In this document: positions 47,932-59,840 of the stretch, piece by piece
How the letters are laid out: every line of letters begins with the position of its first letter
How positions within the stretch are numbered: the stretch's first letter is position 1
DNA from: Larix kaempferi
Taxonomy: Eukaryota; Streptophyta; Pinopsida; Pinales; Pinaceae
Direction of reading: 5' to 3'
Assembly: GCA_027924585.1 (NCBI GenBank)
Contig: BSBM01000076.1
Span: 9,656,001-9,720,000 of the forward strand
Length of the DNA: 64,000 nt
Notes under the pieces: generated by a model
Databases searched by the model: none
What the model was told of the DNA's origin: nothing
What the model saw: only the letters and a program-made list of their open reading frames with translations
Position numbers and translations under genes: made by a program

Positions 47932-48005
47932 GGTTATTCGGCCGAATAACCTTTTTTCCGTAATGGAGCCACTATTTTCAACAAAGGTTATTCGGCCGAA
48001 TAACC
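47932..48005. repeat. Pair of perfect 20-bp palindromes
   Basis: GGTTATTCGGCCGAATAACC occurs at 47,932-47,951 and 47,986-48,005, 54 bp apart start to start. Each is fully self-complementary, so the pair is both a direct and an inverted repeat. They lie left of the repeat array and the transposase-like gene. Confidence 0.95.
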
Positions 48006-48099
48006 AAACGCAAAAAGAATTTCGTCAGCCAGAAAAAGAAAAAATACCTTGTCTATACTTGTATCAATAAACTAAAGACATTCATTATTTTCGCATATT

Positions 48100-49090
48100 T
48101 CTGGTCAAAAATTTTTTGAAGGGTTTTTCAAATAAGATTTCTTTTGCAAAATGAGTTTTTTTTACAAGGTATTTTTCTTCCTATTTCTTTCCAAGGGGTA
48201 CATTTAAAGAGATTTTTTCTAAGGCATTTTTGCAAATGAGTTTATATGCCAAGGTATTTTTGCACTTTTTATTTCTATGCAATGGGTTTTTTTCAAGGTG
48301 TTTTTTTTCCAAAATATTTTTGCAAAGGAATTTGTTTTGACAAAGTATTTTTCCAAGTGTTTTTTTCAAAGAAGGTTTCTTTCCAAATGGTGCATTTAAA
48401 GAGCTTTTATTACAAGGTATTTTTGCAAAAAAGTTTTTATTCCAAGGTATTTTGTGCAAAGAAGTTTTTATTCCAAGTTATTTTGCAAATGAGTTGTATT
48501 TTTCCTTCTTATTTCTTTGAAAGGGGTTTTTTCAAAGAGTTATTTTTCCAAGATATTTTTGCAAAGGAGTTATTTCTTTGCAAGGGTTTTTTTCAAAGTA
48601 TTTTTTTCTTAAATATTTTTGCAAATGAGGTTTTTTTTACAAAGTAATTTTTCAAGTGGTTTTTTCAAAAAAGGTTTTGCAAAGGAGATGTATTTTTCCT
48701 TCTTATTTATTTGAAAGGGGTTTTGTCAAAGAGTTGTTCTCCCAAGTTTTTTTTGCAAAATAGTTAGTTTTTTGCAAGGGTTTTTTCAAAGAATTTTTTT
48801 TCCAAGATATTTTTGCAAATGAGTTTTTTTTCCAAGTATTTTACCAAGTAGTTTTTTCAAAGAAAGTTTTTTCCTAGGTATTTTTTCAAATAAGCTTTTT
48901 TTTAGTAGTTTTACAAAGAAGATTTCTTGAGAATGTGTTCTTATTCTTTTCCAATGGGTTTTTTCAAAGGTGATTTATTGTCAAAAAGTTCTTATTTCTT
49001 TCAAAGAATGTTTTTTCCAAAGAAGATTTCTTTTCTAGGGGTATTTTTAAAGGAAATTTCTTTCCAATGAGTTTTTCTTCAAAAGACTCT
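48100..49090. repeat. Degenerate ~20-40 bp repeat array (TTCCAAGGTATTTTTGCAAA)
   Basis: About 1 kb of variations on 'ttccaaggtatttttgcaaa' and 'ggagtttttttcaaag'. Both strands contain long open frames (Phe/Lys-rich) that are repeat by-products. It ends just before the 49.2-kb gene. Confidence 0.88.
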
Positions 49091-49224
49091 TACAATATTT
49101 TGATAAGGTGAAGTAAATTTCAGTTCACGTGTTTATAAATTTTGTAACTATTATTAAATCTTCATTTTGTTTTTTTACTATAAAGTGACGATTCTTTAAT
49201 TTATCATCTATAGATTAAACAATC

Positions 49225-52200
49225 ATGGGCACTAAGAGAAACCATCAAAGAAAACATGATCGTAGACGTGATGATGATGATGATAATTGAGAAAAAAAAA
49301 CTCAAATATCATGCCAAAAAAGCAAGGCTTGCAGACATGCAAGTGACAATTATTGAAGATATAAATACAGATTTACATGATAATGTTGATGAAATGGAAA
49401 TTAGAGTACAAAAAGAACAAATTGAAGTTGAAGAGACCATTGTTGAAAATGTAAATAGTGATTTACATGCTAATGTTGAAGATGTCAATATTAAAGATCA
49501 AGTCAAGATCCAAAAATTTGAACTGTTATGTATATATCGTGTATTTTCCAAATTCATTTTTTATAATGAATTGTATTTTGGATATATATTAAATTAACTT
49601 TAACTTGATATATAGGTACTTTCACCATTGATGATGAAATGTTAGAAGACATTGATTGCAACAAATATGAAAAAAAATACCCATACATGTTGCACGATAT
49701 TGTGTTAAAAAAATTTATGATGATGTTATGAAGAATTATTCAATAATAGGACAAGCACAAATTTTGATATGTTTATTAGTGTCCAAGAAGTTAGAAGATG
49801 CTACGTCATTATTGGGTATTCGCAAGGTGACAAAAGAGTCGAAATTGAAACATAATGTGATAGAAAATATAGGTGATGCAATAATTTTTTTTGGAAAATC
49901 CAGGAAGAAAGATACCGGTGCTGCACGTAGAGCAATTCAGACAGCAATTGTTTCAGCTAGTACCAGACAAAAACGTTTGACAACACAACTAACAAAAGCA
50001 GTTGGAACCTCAAGAAAGACATTATACAAACACAACAAATTCAGAATGCAAATAGGTGGAAATGATGAACTTGTTTGCTGGGAAATGATTTGTAGATAGC
50101 CTTACAAAGATAGAATGGGAGCAGGTGTTAATTAAGATATTATACGGGAATATTAGTTGGCACATGCTCGAGTTTCACCAAATTCAAGGGATGTGATACG
50201 ACAAAGAGTATCACAAAGGGTATATGAAAGTAGTCTAAAACATATAATGGATATGACACAAGTACAATTGTTCAATAAATTCAAGGAATATCATCGTGGA
50301 ATTAATGTGTCAATCACTACATTTGTGCAACAAAAACCATGGTATGTTAGACCTATTATTATACGTGACACATGTTGTCGTTATCATGTGCAATTTCAAT
50401 TATATTATGACACGTTTATTGAATTTGGTAAAATGTTTTGGACGAATTCACCACCTCCGCCCACAGTATGTGAATTCATATCTCAAACTCTATGTGAGAG
50501 AGAGCACGATGAAGTATTTTATAATAAGAAATGTGTCAATGGAAAACATTGTCATTGTTGTGGAAATCTGGTCTTATTCCACAATAAATATCCTATCGAT
50601 AATGATCACTCGCTATCAAATGTAATCATTGATTGGATAAGATATGAATATATCGGTTATGCTACAAGTTCTAGTGATGCACATTCTAAAAGAATTGGTT
50701 TGCAAGAAGATAAAATATGTGTGACAGGTTTTTTTAAGAAATTTGAAAGTGAAATTTATAAATACACCAACAATTCACATAGAGCACGATGGAAAGACCT
50801 TCAATACAGTCTCGTGAAATTTTTCCACCAGGAACAATTTTGTCAGTGGTTGATTTTGCAGAAAACTACACATTTGCTGCGCAAAAAGAGATACAGAGTG
50901 AATACTATCATTCAGACCAAGTTTCGATATTTGTCCATGTTCTATATAGACATTCTCAACAGGATGTTGATGGCATTGAAAGCGCGTGTGACAATCGAGA
51001 TGTGATTAAAGAATATCACTTTTATATCAGCGATGATCGTACACACGATATACATTTTCTTCGGCATTGTATTGAAAGTATTTTCTACGATTCACTAAAA
51101 GGACGTGACGTTAAATTCAATGAACATTGGATATGGTCAGATGGATGTGCGGGACAATTTAAATCTTTGCAATCATTTTATTGGTTATGTCGACTTCATA
51201 AAGCATTGAACATTAAGCATCACTGGAATTTCTTTGAAACTGGACATGGAAAAGGTGAACATGATAGTAGGAGCATGCGTAAAAAGAGCACTTCGAAGAT
51301 GGAAAATGAACCATTCTTCTGCACGATTTCATTCAACTACAGAGGTTGTCCAATGGTTCAAATTACATCTAAGCCATGATTATAATCAACAATCAAAAGA
51401 TGTGCGTAAGTATGTACACGATTTTTTTAATTTTTATTAATTGTCAATTTAAAAAAATGTTCACTAACATTTAAGTATATGTACACTAACATCAAAAGTT
51501 GTCATTTGTGTAGGTTTTTTTGGCTTGTTGGGGTCCAAGATATAAATAGATCAATACCATACGACGCTAGCACCATACATGGGACTAGATATTTTCACTC
51601 TATTCAAACAAAATTCTTCCAAAACGTGTTTTTATTTGATAGTAGAAAGCAATCATGCTTTTCTCATATTTGCACTAAAAATTTTGAATCTACAAAAGTT
51701 TGTGAAAACATAACGAACAACTACGTAAAACATTGGAAACACACAGAGATTAATCCTAAAGGAAAAATGCCATTAGCAAGCGTAGAAGAATTAGAATCAG
51801 AAAAAATAGCAATCTCATCTGATGGCGACAGAATTTCATATCTTGTTAGAGAAGGTAATGATCTTACAACTATTTTGTCGATTGTTCATTCTTGTCCATC
51901 ACTTTATAGTCAATTTAATTGATTTAAAAACCCTAACTCCATTGTAATTTGCACAGGGGATGTTTTCGTTGTGATTGCGCCTATAGACAACAACGAAAAT
52001 ATGAAGTATTATTTGGTGCGATGCACTGAAGGAAAGATGAAGTTATTGGAGGACTACAATGACAACAAATTTTCATACAAGAGAGGATCCATCATTTTAA
52101 AGGGCTATTTTTTTAGCAGACCCATATGACTGAAAATTATGTCTACTTTCAGGATTATGAACCTGATGTTATATGTTGTCAATATAGTCATTTAGTATGT

Positions 52201-52314
52201 GCATCTCAAATAAAATAGGTACAAGTTCCATTGAAAAAATAATTAAAAACTAAAAAATGGAAACTATCCAAATATGACCATGAAAAGATAATTGAGGATG
52301 GCATTCCATTGTGA
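49225..52314 (+). pseudogene. DDE-transposase-like gene, multi-exon, decayed
   Basis: Exons in order: an acidic/basic start (MGTKRNHQRKHDRRRDDDDD at 49,225; IIEKKKLKYHAKKARLADMQ), then 49,617-50,100 and 50,157-50,840 (KPWYVRPIIIRDTCCRYHVQF, a CHCCG cysteine cluster, then HRARWKDLQYS). The core follows at 50,789-51,300 with VVDFAENYTFAAQKEIQSEY, HWIWSDGCAGQFKSLQSFYW and HWNFFETGHGKGEHD, then, in the next frame, GACVKRALRRW. A GTAAGT-AG intron lies at about 51,404-51,513, and a second intron probably ends at 51,957. The last exon ends TGA at 52,312. Candidate catalytic acids are D of DFAEN, D of WSDG and D of GEHD. I know the DFAENY/SDG/HGKG pattern from uncharacterised transposase-like proteins in animals and plants; the superfamily name is uncertain. 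Frame changes near 49,280, 49,715, 50,805 and 51,265 plus stops show it is not functional. Confidence 0.7.
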
Positions 52315-52833
52315 TGTTTTTAATTATATAAAAAATTAATCGATCGATGTTTTTGTTCATGTCCATGTCAAATGTTGTGTACAATATATTTTTTTTCTTT
52401 CAACTATGTCTATGATCTTGAATGGGAACTAGAATAAGAGTTTAAATGATCGTATTTTAGTATGCTGAAATGAATTCGAAAATTATTTGGTAATGAAAAC
52501 TTTAATGTGTAATTTCGTCTTAAATTTTGTGTACAGTACTTTATTCGAGTCCCTATATGTCTATTAGACCACTTAAGGGATGAGATAACAGATGTGTCTA
52601 TCCTCACACTCCGCCCCGAATCTTTACTTTTCACTGAAGTATGTAAGTGAAGAATCACCGAAAAATATGCTAGATTTCATCTGATCCATTTCATGCTTCT
52701 CTAATATACTTAATAAATGAGAAATTATTATTCTTGATCCATAAGATGGGTTGATCCATTACTAGTTTTATGGTGGGCTAAAAAATCCATATTCCATGAG
52801 TTTTTTAAAATATCACTTGTGTAAGTTCACATA

Positions 52834-53072
52834 ACTGAAATCATGGCAAATGGAGATAACGATTATTTGATTTTTAATCACAAACAAGGATTCCAGGATT
52901 GTGAAGCTTATGTTAAATTAGATCAATGCTTATTTACAACAAGTCGATGAAAATTCATCAAATTGTTGTCTAAAATCATTTTTCTAATTTAACATAAGCT
53001 TCACAATCCTGTAATCTTTGCTTATGATTAAAAAACAAAAAATCGTTAAATCCCCATTTGCCATGATTTCAG
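52834..53072. repeat. Long hairpin: 89-bp arms, 60-bp loop
   Basis: Arms 52,834-52,922 and 52,983-53,072 are inverted copies (ctgaaatcatggcaaatgg ... gaagcttatgttaaattaga) with a few mismatches and small indels. It lies between the two convergent genes. It could be a MITE-like foldback or the source of small RNAs; no target duplication was recognised. Confidence 0.92.
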
Positions 53073-53149
53073 CCACATAAAATGTACCTGAACATTGAAA
53101 ATATGAATCATTAGTTAAAAATTGAAAATATGAATCATTTATACAAATT

Positions 53150-54300
53150 TCAATTTATCATTTATATGAAATTCAAGTTTTATGTTGAAACCAAGATTCT
53201 ATATATCAAACAAGCATTCTTTCTTAACATTCCTAACATTAGATTGCACCTATCAAAACTTCCTAACATTCATTCTTAACATATTCCTAATATTCCTATC
53301 AAAACTTCCTAACATTCCTATCAAAATTTGAACCTAACATTCATTTTTAAACTTCCTAACATTCCTATTTCTATCAAAACTTCCTAACATTCCTAAACTT
53401 CCTAACATTCAAAGCTTCCTAAGATTCCTAACATTCATTCATTCTTTAAATTCCTATAAAAACTTAGATTGCAAATTCCTAAACATTAGATTGCACCTAT
53501 CAAGACTTAGTAACATTCTTAAACTTCCTAACATTCCTATTTCTATAAAAACTTCATAACATTCCTATTTACATATCCAACACTGAAAATATTTTACATC
53601 CTAACAAACTCATAGATTTTACATCCTAACATTCATTCATCCTTAACTTCCTAACATTTTAAACATTCATCCTAACACATTCATAGATTTTACATCCTAA
53701 CTCATTAATCCTTAAAACTTCCTAACATTTTTAACATTCAACACTTCCTAATATTGATTCTTAACATTCCTTACTCCTAACTTTAGATTGCACCTATCAA
53801 AACTTCCTAACATTAATTCATGAACACTTCTTAACATGCTTAACATTCATTTTTAACATTCCTAACTTTAGATTGCACCTACATCAAAACTTCCTAACAT
53901 TCATTCATTCTTAACTTCCTAACATTTTTAATATTCAACACTTCCTAAAACTTCCTAACATTCATTGTTACGATTCAACACTTTCCTAACATTCATTCTT
54001 ACCATAACATTCATTTTCAACATTCATTTTTAACATTCAATATTTTCTAACATTTATTCTTAACATTTCTTAACTTTATAACATTCATTCTTAGGATTCA
54101 ACACTTTCCTAACATTCATTCTCAACATTCATTTTTAACATTCAAAATTTCCTGACATTCATTCTTAACATTTCCTAACTTTAGATTGCACCTATCAAAA
54201 CTTCCAAACATCAATTCTTAACATTCATAGCATTCTTATCATTAACATTCATATATTTTACATCTACATACATACATAAATTTAATAATACATACATTCA
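53150..54300. repeat. CCTAACATTC low-complexity array
   Basis: About 1.1 kb of 'cttcctaacattcattctta' variants, with a longer phrase 'agattgcacctatcaaaact' recurring at least five times, so units of about 100-250 bp are superimposed on a short core. It is not the plant telomere repeat CCCTAAA. Confidence 0.88.
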
Positions 54301-54539
54301 TAAACATGCAAAAACATATTCTAAACATTTATCACACAAAATATGCTAAATAATTAACAAAAAAAATAAAAATCATTTAAAGCAAATACAAAATATGTAA
54401 GTTCAACGTACATGTGTATAATCCTCAAAAAATGTTCATGAACATGTGAGTTCAATGTACATATGTATAATCCAAAAATAAATCATCTCGATGTCAAAAA
54501 CAACTACAATCTATATATCAACAAAAATGGAAGAAGTCC

Positions 54540-56800
54540 ACCACTATCCTCCACTAGGACCTTCCCTTGGACTCAACCCAGCCTGTAACATGTATAAAAG
54601 CAGATTATGAATATCATAAATTATTTAAACAATTTTAAACTAAATTTAAAAAATTAAAATTTTAAACTTATATATCAAAGAACAATTCAATTATTGACAA
54701 AATTACATCAAATTCTCTAAATGTATGTCCACCACTATCCTCCACTGGAGTCTTTCCTTTGCCTCCAAAAGATCGAAAAGACCCAAGCAGCAACATGTAT
54801 AAAATCAATTTATGAATCTCATAAATTATTTAAACAAATTTAAACTAAATCCAAAAAAATAAAAATATTAAACTTATATCAGAGATCAATTCAAGTGTGA
54901 ACAAAATTACCTCGGTGCCAATATCCACATTCATCAAAGAACCTATATCTCTCCCCTAAAATTTAAATTTGTTAATAAATAAAACATAGTGCAAGCAAAA
55001 AAAAAATTAAGCAATTAATTTAAAACCGAAACAAAAAAATTAAAATCATTAGCTCACAAGAGATGGTAAATCATCTACAATGTTTGTATCTAAAGAAACC
55101 TACATGGATAAGTCAAATTAACAATAAGATGCATAGTTAAATTAAAATTTAAAAAATGATAATATCTCAAGTTCAAACATAAATATAAATATGTAAATAA
55201 TAAATATACCTCTCCAATATGCTCTACATTTTCTACATTTTGACTAGTGGAGAGTCGAAAATTATGTTCATTCATCATTCTGGAAAATTGCAACTAATAA
55301 ACATTTACATAATGTACTTATTACTATACATCAAAAAAGACATAATATCATATATATAATGTAACAAAAAGTTCAATTCAAATTAAATAAAAGAGTAAAT
55401 AGATTGTCATATCATAATCAACAAACCTCTTCTAAACTCGATGTGTCATTGGATATAACATCTGAAGCTATGTCACAACAAACCTTGGCATAAGCCTCGA
55501 GATCTCCAATGCTCATTCCATCTACCTCATCATTCTTTTTGTAAACAAACTTTTGAGGAATAGTGGCACGAGCCCTCTCTCGAACCAATCCCACATCTAC
55601 TCCAACTAATGCCGATGCTAAACCATTGCCAACAAAATCCCTTACAGTTGTCCCAAGTTAGGATGTGGGATTCATCTCTGATCTTAATGCCACAAGCCTG
55701 GGTGGGTGAGATATCTGGGGTGGAGGTTGAAGAGTTGTAGGGTCTCTAAGAGTACCTTTTCAATCATATATTTGACCCTTTCCAACTACATAAAATTCAG
55801 TATGAATATCAGTATAGTCTGGCTTCATATTTAAAAAAAACTCTGCATAAAAAAATCTAGCAAAATATTGAGAAACCCCATCGTTCCATGGCAACCGACG
55901 ATAGGCTGCAAGGAACCGATCATATATTAGATGTGCAAGTTCAGGGTGCTTGAAATATTGCACTTTCAACATTTTTCGCTTTAGACCTTCTCTGAATTTA
56001 AACATTGAATTGGTATGTTCTTTGGTCACTCTCTCCTTCACAACAGCCCACTTGTCCGGACCCATCACATGTACCCTTCGTCTTTGCATCAAATCAACAA
56101 AACCATTCGTAGTTGGTCCGAGATCCTCATATGCCTCAATGAATTTTTGCAATGATCCCAAAACAATCTCCAAAATTTGTTTACTCTATGGAGGGAGATC
56201 CATAGTAGATAAATCTTTTTCCAACTTGTCGTAGTGGGATCTACAACTTTCAAGAGTCGTTTGATGAACACCACTTTTCCATAGAAGCTCCTCAGGTAAA
56301 TTAGATGGATACGTTGTCATGGGTATACAACCCTCGGTTAGTTCAACATATTGCGTCTTGGCTCGACCATCGTCACTATGTGTAGAATGACAAGCCCCTT
56401 GGGAACCTTGCTTTGCACCTACATCCGTCTCCCTTGCTCGCTCTTCCTCCCTCTCTGTAGAATTACGAGCCTCTTCTGAACCATGCTCTGATTCAAATAA
56501 AAACAACGTTATGTGTAAACATGTACAAACATTGCATACACACAAAAAAACAATTTGTACATGTATTAAAAGATTGATGTTCATACCAATAGAAGGTCGA
56601 GATCGGCATTCTCCCACAGAAGATAAAGGGGAATCATCCGTACCCCTATCGCCTCGTCGATGATCGAATGAATGTGAACTATACAATAAACTTGAATATC
56701 GAGGGGAAGTCGACAACCTCCGATTATCAATTGAGACACCAACTCCCAAAGAATGTGAAGACCTCCTACGCTTTCGCCTCGAAGACTCCTCTCTTTCCAT
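54540..56800 (-). pseudogene. Unrecognised multi-exon gene convergent to the transposase-like gene
   Basis: Exon 1 (56,800-56,587) starts MEREESSRRKRRRSSHSLGV, an Arg/Ser-rich, probably nuclear-targeting region, and ends in a GTATGA donor. Exon 2 (56,487 to about 55,434) gives ELTEGCIPMTTYPSNLPEEL, KSGVHQTTLESCRSHYDKL, DLMQRRRVHVMGPDKWAVVK, HPELAHLIYDRFLAAYRRLP and FVYKKNDEVDGMSIGDLEAY, ending at a GTTTGT donor. Small later exons follow at about 55,275-55,210 (MMNEHNFRLSTSQNVENVEH), 55,100-55,060, 54,955-54,910, 54,765-54,725 and a final one near 54,580-54,540 ending SPREGPSGG and a stop. TAG at 56,186, TGA at 55,760 and TAA at 55,659 interrupt exon 2, with a probable frame slip near 55,740. 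I know no family for it; it may be the accessory protein of a two-gene transposon. Confidence 0.6.
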
Positions 56801-56879
56801 TTGATATAATGTCTACACTTACACAAATATCAACTCATTACATTTTCAAATTCTACAAATTCTAAGACCTAGCTACTAA

Positions 56880-58385
56880 AGAAACTAAGTTATTTAATAA
56901 GGAGCTAGATATACCTAATATCATCTAATAGTTCTTAAAATGAGTATAGCTAATATTGTTGGATGTATGAGGAATTAATGTACCAATCTTCTAAGTGTTT
57001 TTTATGTTTAAAATGAATGGAACCAATATAGTTAAATACTAAGTGAATGTTACATTTCTTTATGTCAAAGAATGAGTTCATGAACATGTTAACTTTTAAT
57101 TTAAATCTTAAATTAATAACTTAATTGATATTTTAATAATTTAAACATAAATTGTATCTACAAATATTTTCATTATTCCATAGAATCATAAAAAATTGAC
57201 GATTCATAGTATTATGTTTCCCAAGTTTGCCATGTTTCCCAAATTTTCCATGTTGCACGATGGTCTTGAGTTTCAGCCTGATAACGGTGATGATTCATGG
57301 TATTACGTTTCCCGAGTTTGCCATGTTGCAACGAAAGAAAAACATAATCCCAGGAATGGTCACCTTTACAAGGCTAAAACTCAAGACCATTGTTTTCCAT
57401 CAATTAGTTTCTCAATTCAAAATGCACAATCATAATGCATGACATTCTAAAAAAAAAACCACAATGTTATCTCTACGACGATGTTTTCTATGGTTTAAAA
57501 ACCATGGGAGGGAGAGGGTGTTTTATAGAGAAAACAATGCACAATTAAATAAAATCCTAGATAGTGCCACCGGTAAGTTAATGGGTAAAATCTACCTTAT
57601 TAGGGTCAAACACCTAATTTATGACCATAATAAATCTTGTTGTTCTGTCAAAATTGTGGAGCCAGTTTTGCATTACAATAAACAGAAAGATTGGTCTTGC
57701 ACACTCAAGCCAACATCAGTATAATTTAGGATTAGAAACTAAGTTATTTAATAAGGACCTAGATATACCTAATATCATCTAATAGTTCTTAAAATGGGTA
57801 TAGCTAATATTGTTGTCCATGTAAGAGAATTAATGTGTCAATCTTCTAAGTGTTTTTGATGTTTAAAATGAATGGAACCAATATGGTTAAATATTAAGTG
57901 AAGGTTACATTTCTTTATGTCAAAGAATGAGTTCATGAACATGTTCAATTTTAATTTAAATTCCTAAATTAATATCTTAATTGATATTTTAATAATTTAA
58001 ACATAAATATATCTACAAATATTTTCATTATTCCATAGATTCATAAAAAAATGACGATTCATGGTATTGTGTTTCCCAAGTTTGCCATGTTTCCCGAGTT
58101 TGCCATGTTGCACAATGGTCTTGAGTTTCATCCTGATAACGGTGATGATTCATGGTATTATGTTTCCCAAGTTTGTCATGTTGCAACCAAAGAAAAACAT
58201 AATCCCAGGAATCGTCAACTTTACAAGGCTAAAACTCAAGACCATCGTTTTCCATCAATTAGTTTTAATTCAAAATGCACAATCATAAGGCATGACATTC
58301 TCAAAAAAAAATTGCACGATGTTATCTCTACGACAATGTTTTCTATGGTTTAACAGCCACAAAAGGGAGAGTGTTTTATAGAGAA
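56880..58385. repeat. Direct duplication, period about 855 bp
   Basis: 56,880-57,532 and 57,735-58,385 match from 'gaaactaagttatttaataa' to 'gggagagggtgttttataga'. The 200 bp between them is unique. Each copy holds a smaller repeat ('catggtattatgtttcccaa') and a coding-like stretch (DDSWYYVS.VCHVATKEKHNPRN), which keeps its reading frame in both copies but matches no family I know. Confidence 0.9.
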
Positions 58386-58900
58386 AGAAGAAGGATATAA
58401 GTTACACCAAAACGTATTCCCTCCAATGGTATAATTTCCCATTGAGAATTATGTTCATGAACAGAGTTCAAGAACTATAAAATTATGTTCACAATATTTG
58501 CTCTCTTAGTACTGACCATAGTTTACTTGTAGCCCTATTACCGCTGCTACTAGGATTAAATGGTTCTGTGGACACTCTAAGTTCTGTTTGCATGGACGTG
58601 TGGGACATGTGGCCAATCATGTTTGTGAGTTGACAGATAAATGGTAGTGTGGAAGAGACTAAGGAATCACACCATCTGTTTCATATATAATTCGATAGTA
58701 AACATGTAGAAACCTCATTTTGGGTTTCCCAAAAAAAATACTTCCACGGAATTTGAACATATAAGTATAATTAATTTCAGAACTTCTAGTACGGTTTTTT
58801 AGAAGAAGATATAGAGGCCATAGATCTAGTTCTATCTATTGCAATACATGAATGTCAATAAATAAAACTATATACCCAGATTTATTCGTTCCACCACAAG
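58386..58900. other. No gene seen
   Basis: AT-rich sequence; nothing supported. Confidence 0.5.
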
Positions 58901-58902
58901 AG

Positions 58903-59290
58903 TTAGCAAAATAAATAAACTAAATACTTTAAACCTGTTTTCGATGGTTGGTCCATCGAATTGATGGAGTCCTTGAAGTGGTTTCCGCACGATCCAATCC
59001 AATTTCCTAACGAAGTACCGAGTGACCCCTCGGTTGACCTCCCTACCGTATCGAGGTTACTCTCCTTCACCCCGAACCCCTGAGCTAATGGGGTCGTAAG
59101 AACACACAAGCTAGCCTCCCGAAAGGATCTCCCAATCTCCATTCCGGCTAATTCCAACTCCAAGGATCATAACATAATCCGAGATTATGATGACCATCCA
59201 GCATTAGGGCAAAAGAGATGTCTTTCTCTCCTTCTCCTCCCTCATTATATAGCAAAATACTGTGTGCCATGTGTCTGTCCATACAAATAT
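58903..59290 (-). promoter_or_regulatory. Promoter/LTR-like block with TATA box
   Basis: Minus strand: TATATAA at 59,245-59,251, followed by a GA-rich leader (gagggaggagaaggagagaaag), then a GC-richer stretch to 58,930 that carries an 86-codon open frame (59,163-58,903, starting MELELAGMEIGRSFREASLC). This layout fits the U3/R part of an LTR or a gene promoter. No primer site or partner LTR was found and the peptide is unfamiliar. Confidence 0.35.
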
Positions 59291-59840
59291 TTAATTTAAT
59301 TTAATATTTTAATTTCCATTATTCTCAAATACATGTGTCTCAATGTCTTCAATGTGCACCTAATTCCCTAAATTAGTGGGAGTTAAGTGTAAGAGAGTTC
59401 TACTCCTCTTTTGTTTCTCAAATAGTTTACTAAAAACCTTTTTAGTAAAATATAAATAAAAAGATTTGTTATTTTTATTTAATTGATAATGTAATTTATA
59501 AAAGACAAATGTTTCTATTATTAAATAACATCTAATATAAATATTCTCTTTAGTTCTTTTTATCTTTTACTAGAATATTCTCACTTGAATTAACTCCTAT
59601 TACTATGCAAATCTAAGAGAACTTTCATAGGAATTTATAGTTTTTAGTTCTTATTATATTCCCTCAATAGAGTAGATAAATAAAATAGTTTAGACTAAAC
59701 TAAAAAGTTTTATTTTTAAACAAAAGAATAATGAATAAAGTTTTCGGTTATTTGTCTTCTTAATTTAAAGTCACCTGAATTTATTTTTGATGAGTTTTCG
59801 ATTTCTTTATTTTAAATAACAATTATCTTTCTCTTGTCCA
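59291..59840. other. AT-rich spacer
   Basis: No supported feature; repeated 'aaataaa' and 'tagtaaaa' text. Confidence 0.5.

Noticed and set aside
48181-48647. Phe/Lys-rich open frames of 92 and 133 codons on opposite strands
   Set aside because: They come from the 20-40 bp repeat array and mirror each other.
53150-54300. Telomere-like repeat (interstitial telomere)
   Set aside because: The core is CCTAACATTC with variable spacing, not CCCTAAA; no run of true telomere units.
53150-54300. CRISPR-like array
   Set aside because: Units are degenerate with no fixed-length spacers, and this is a plant nuclear region.
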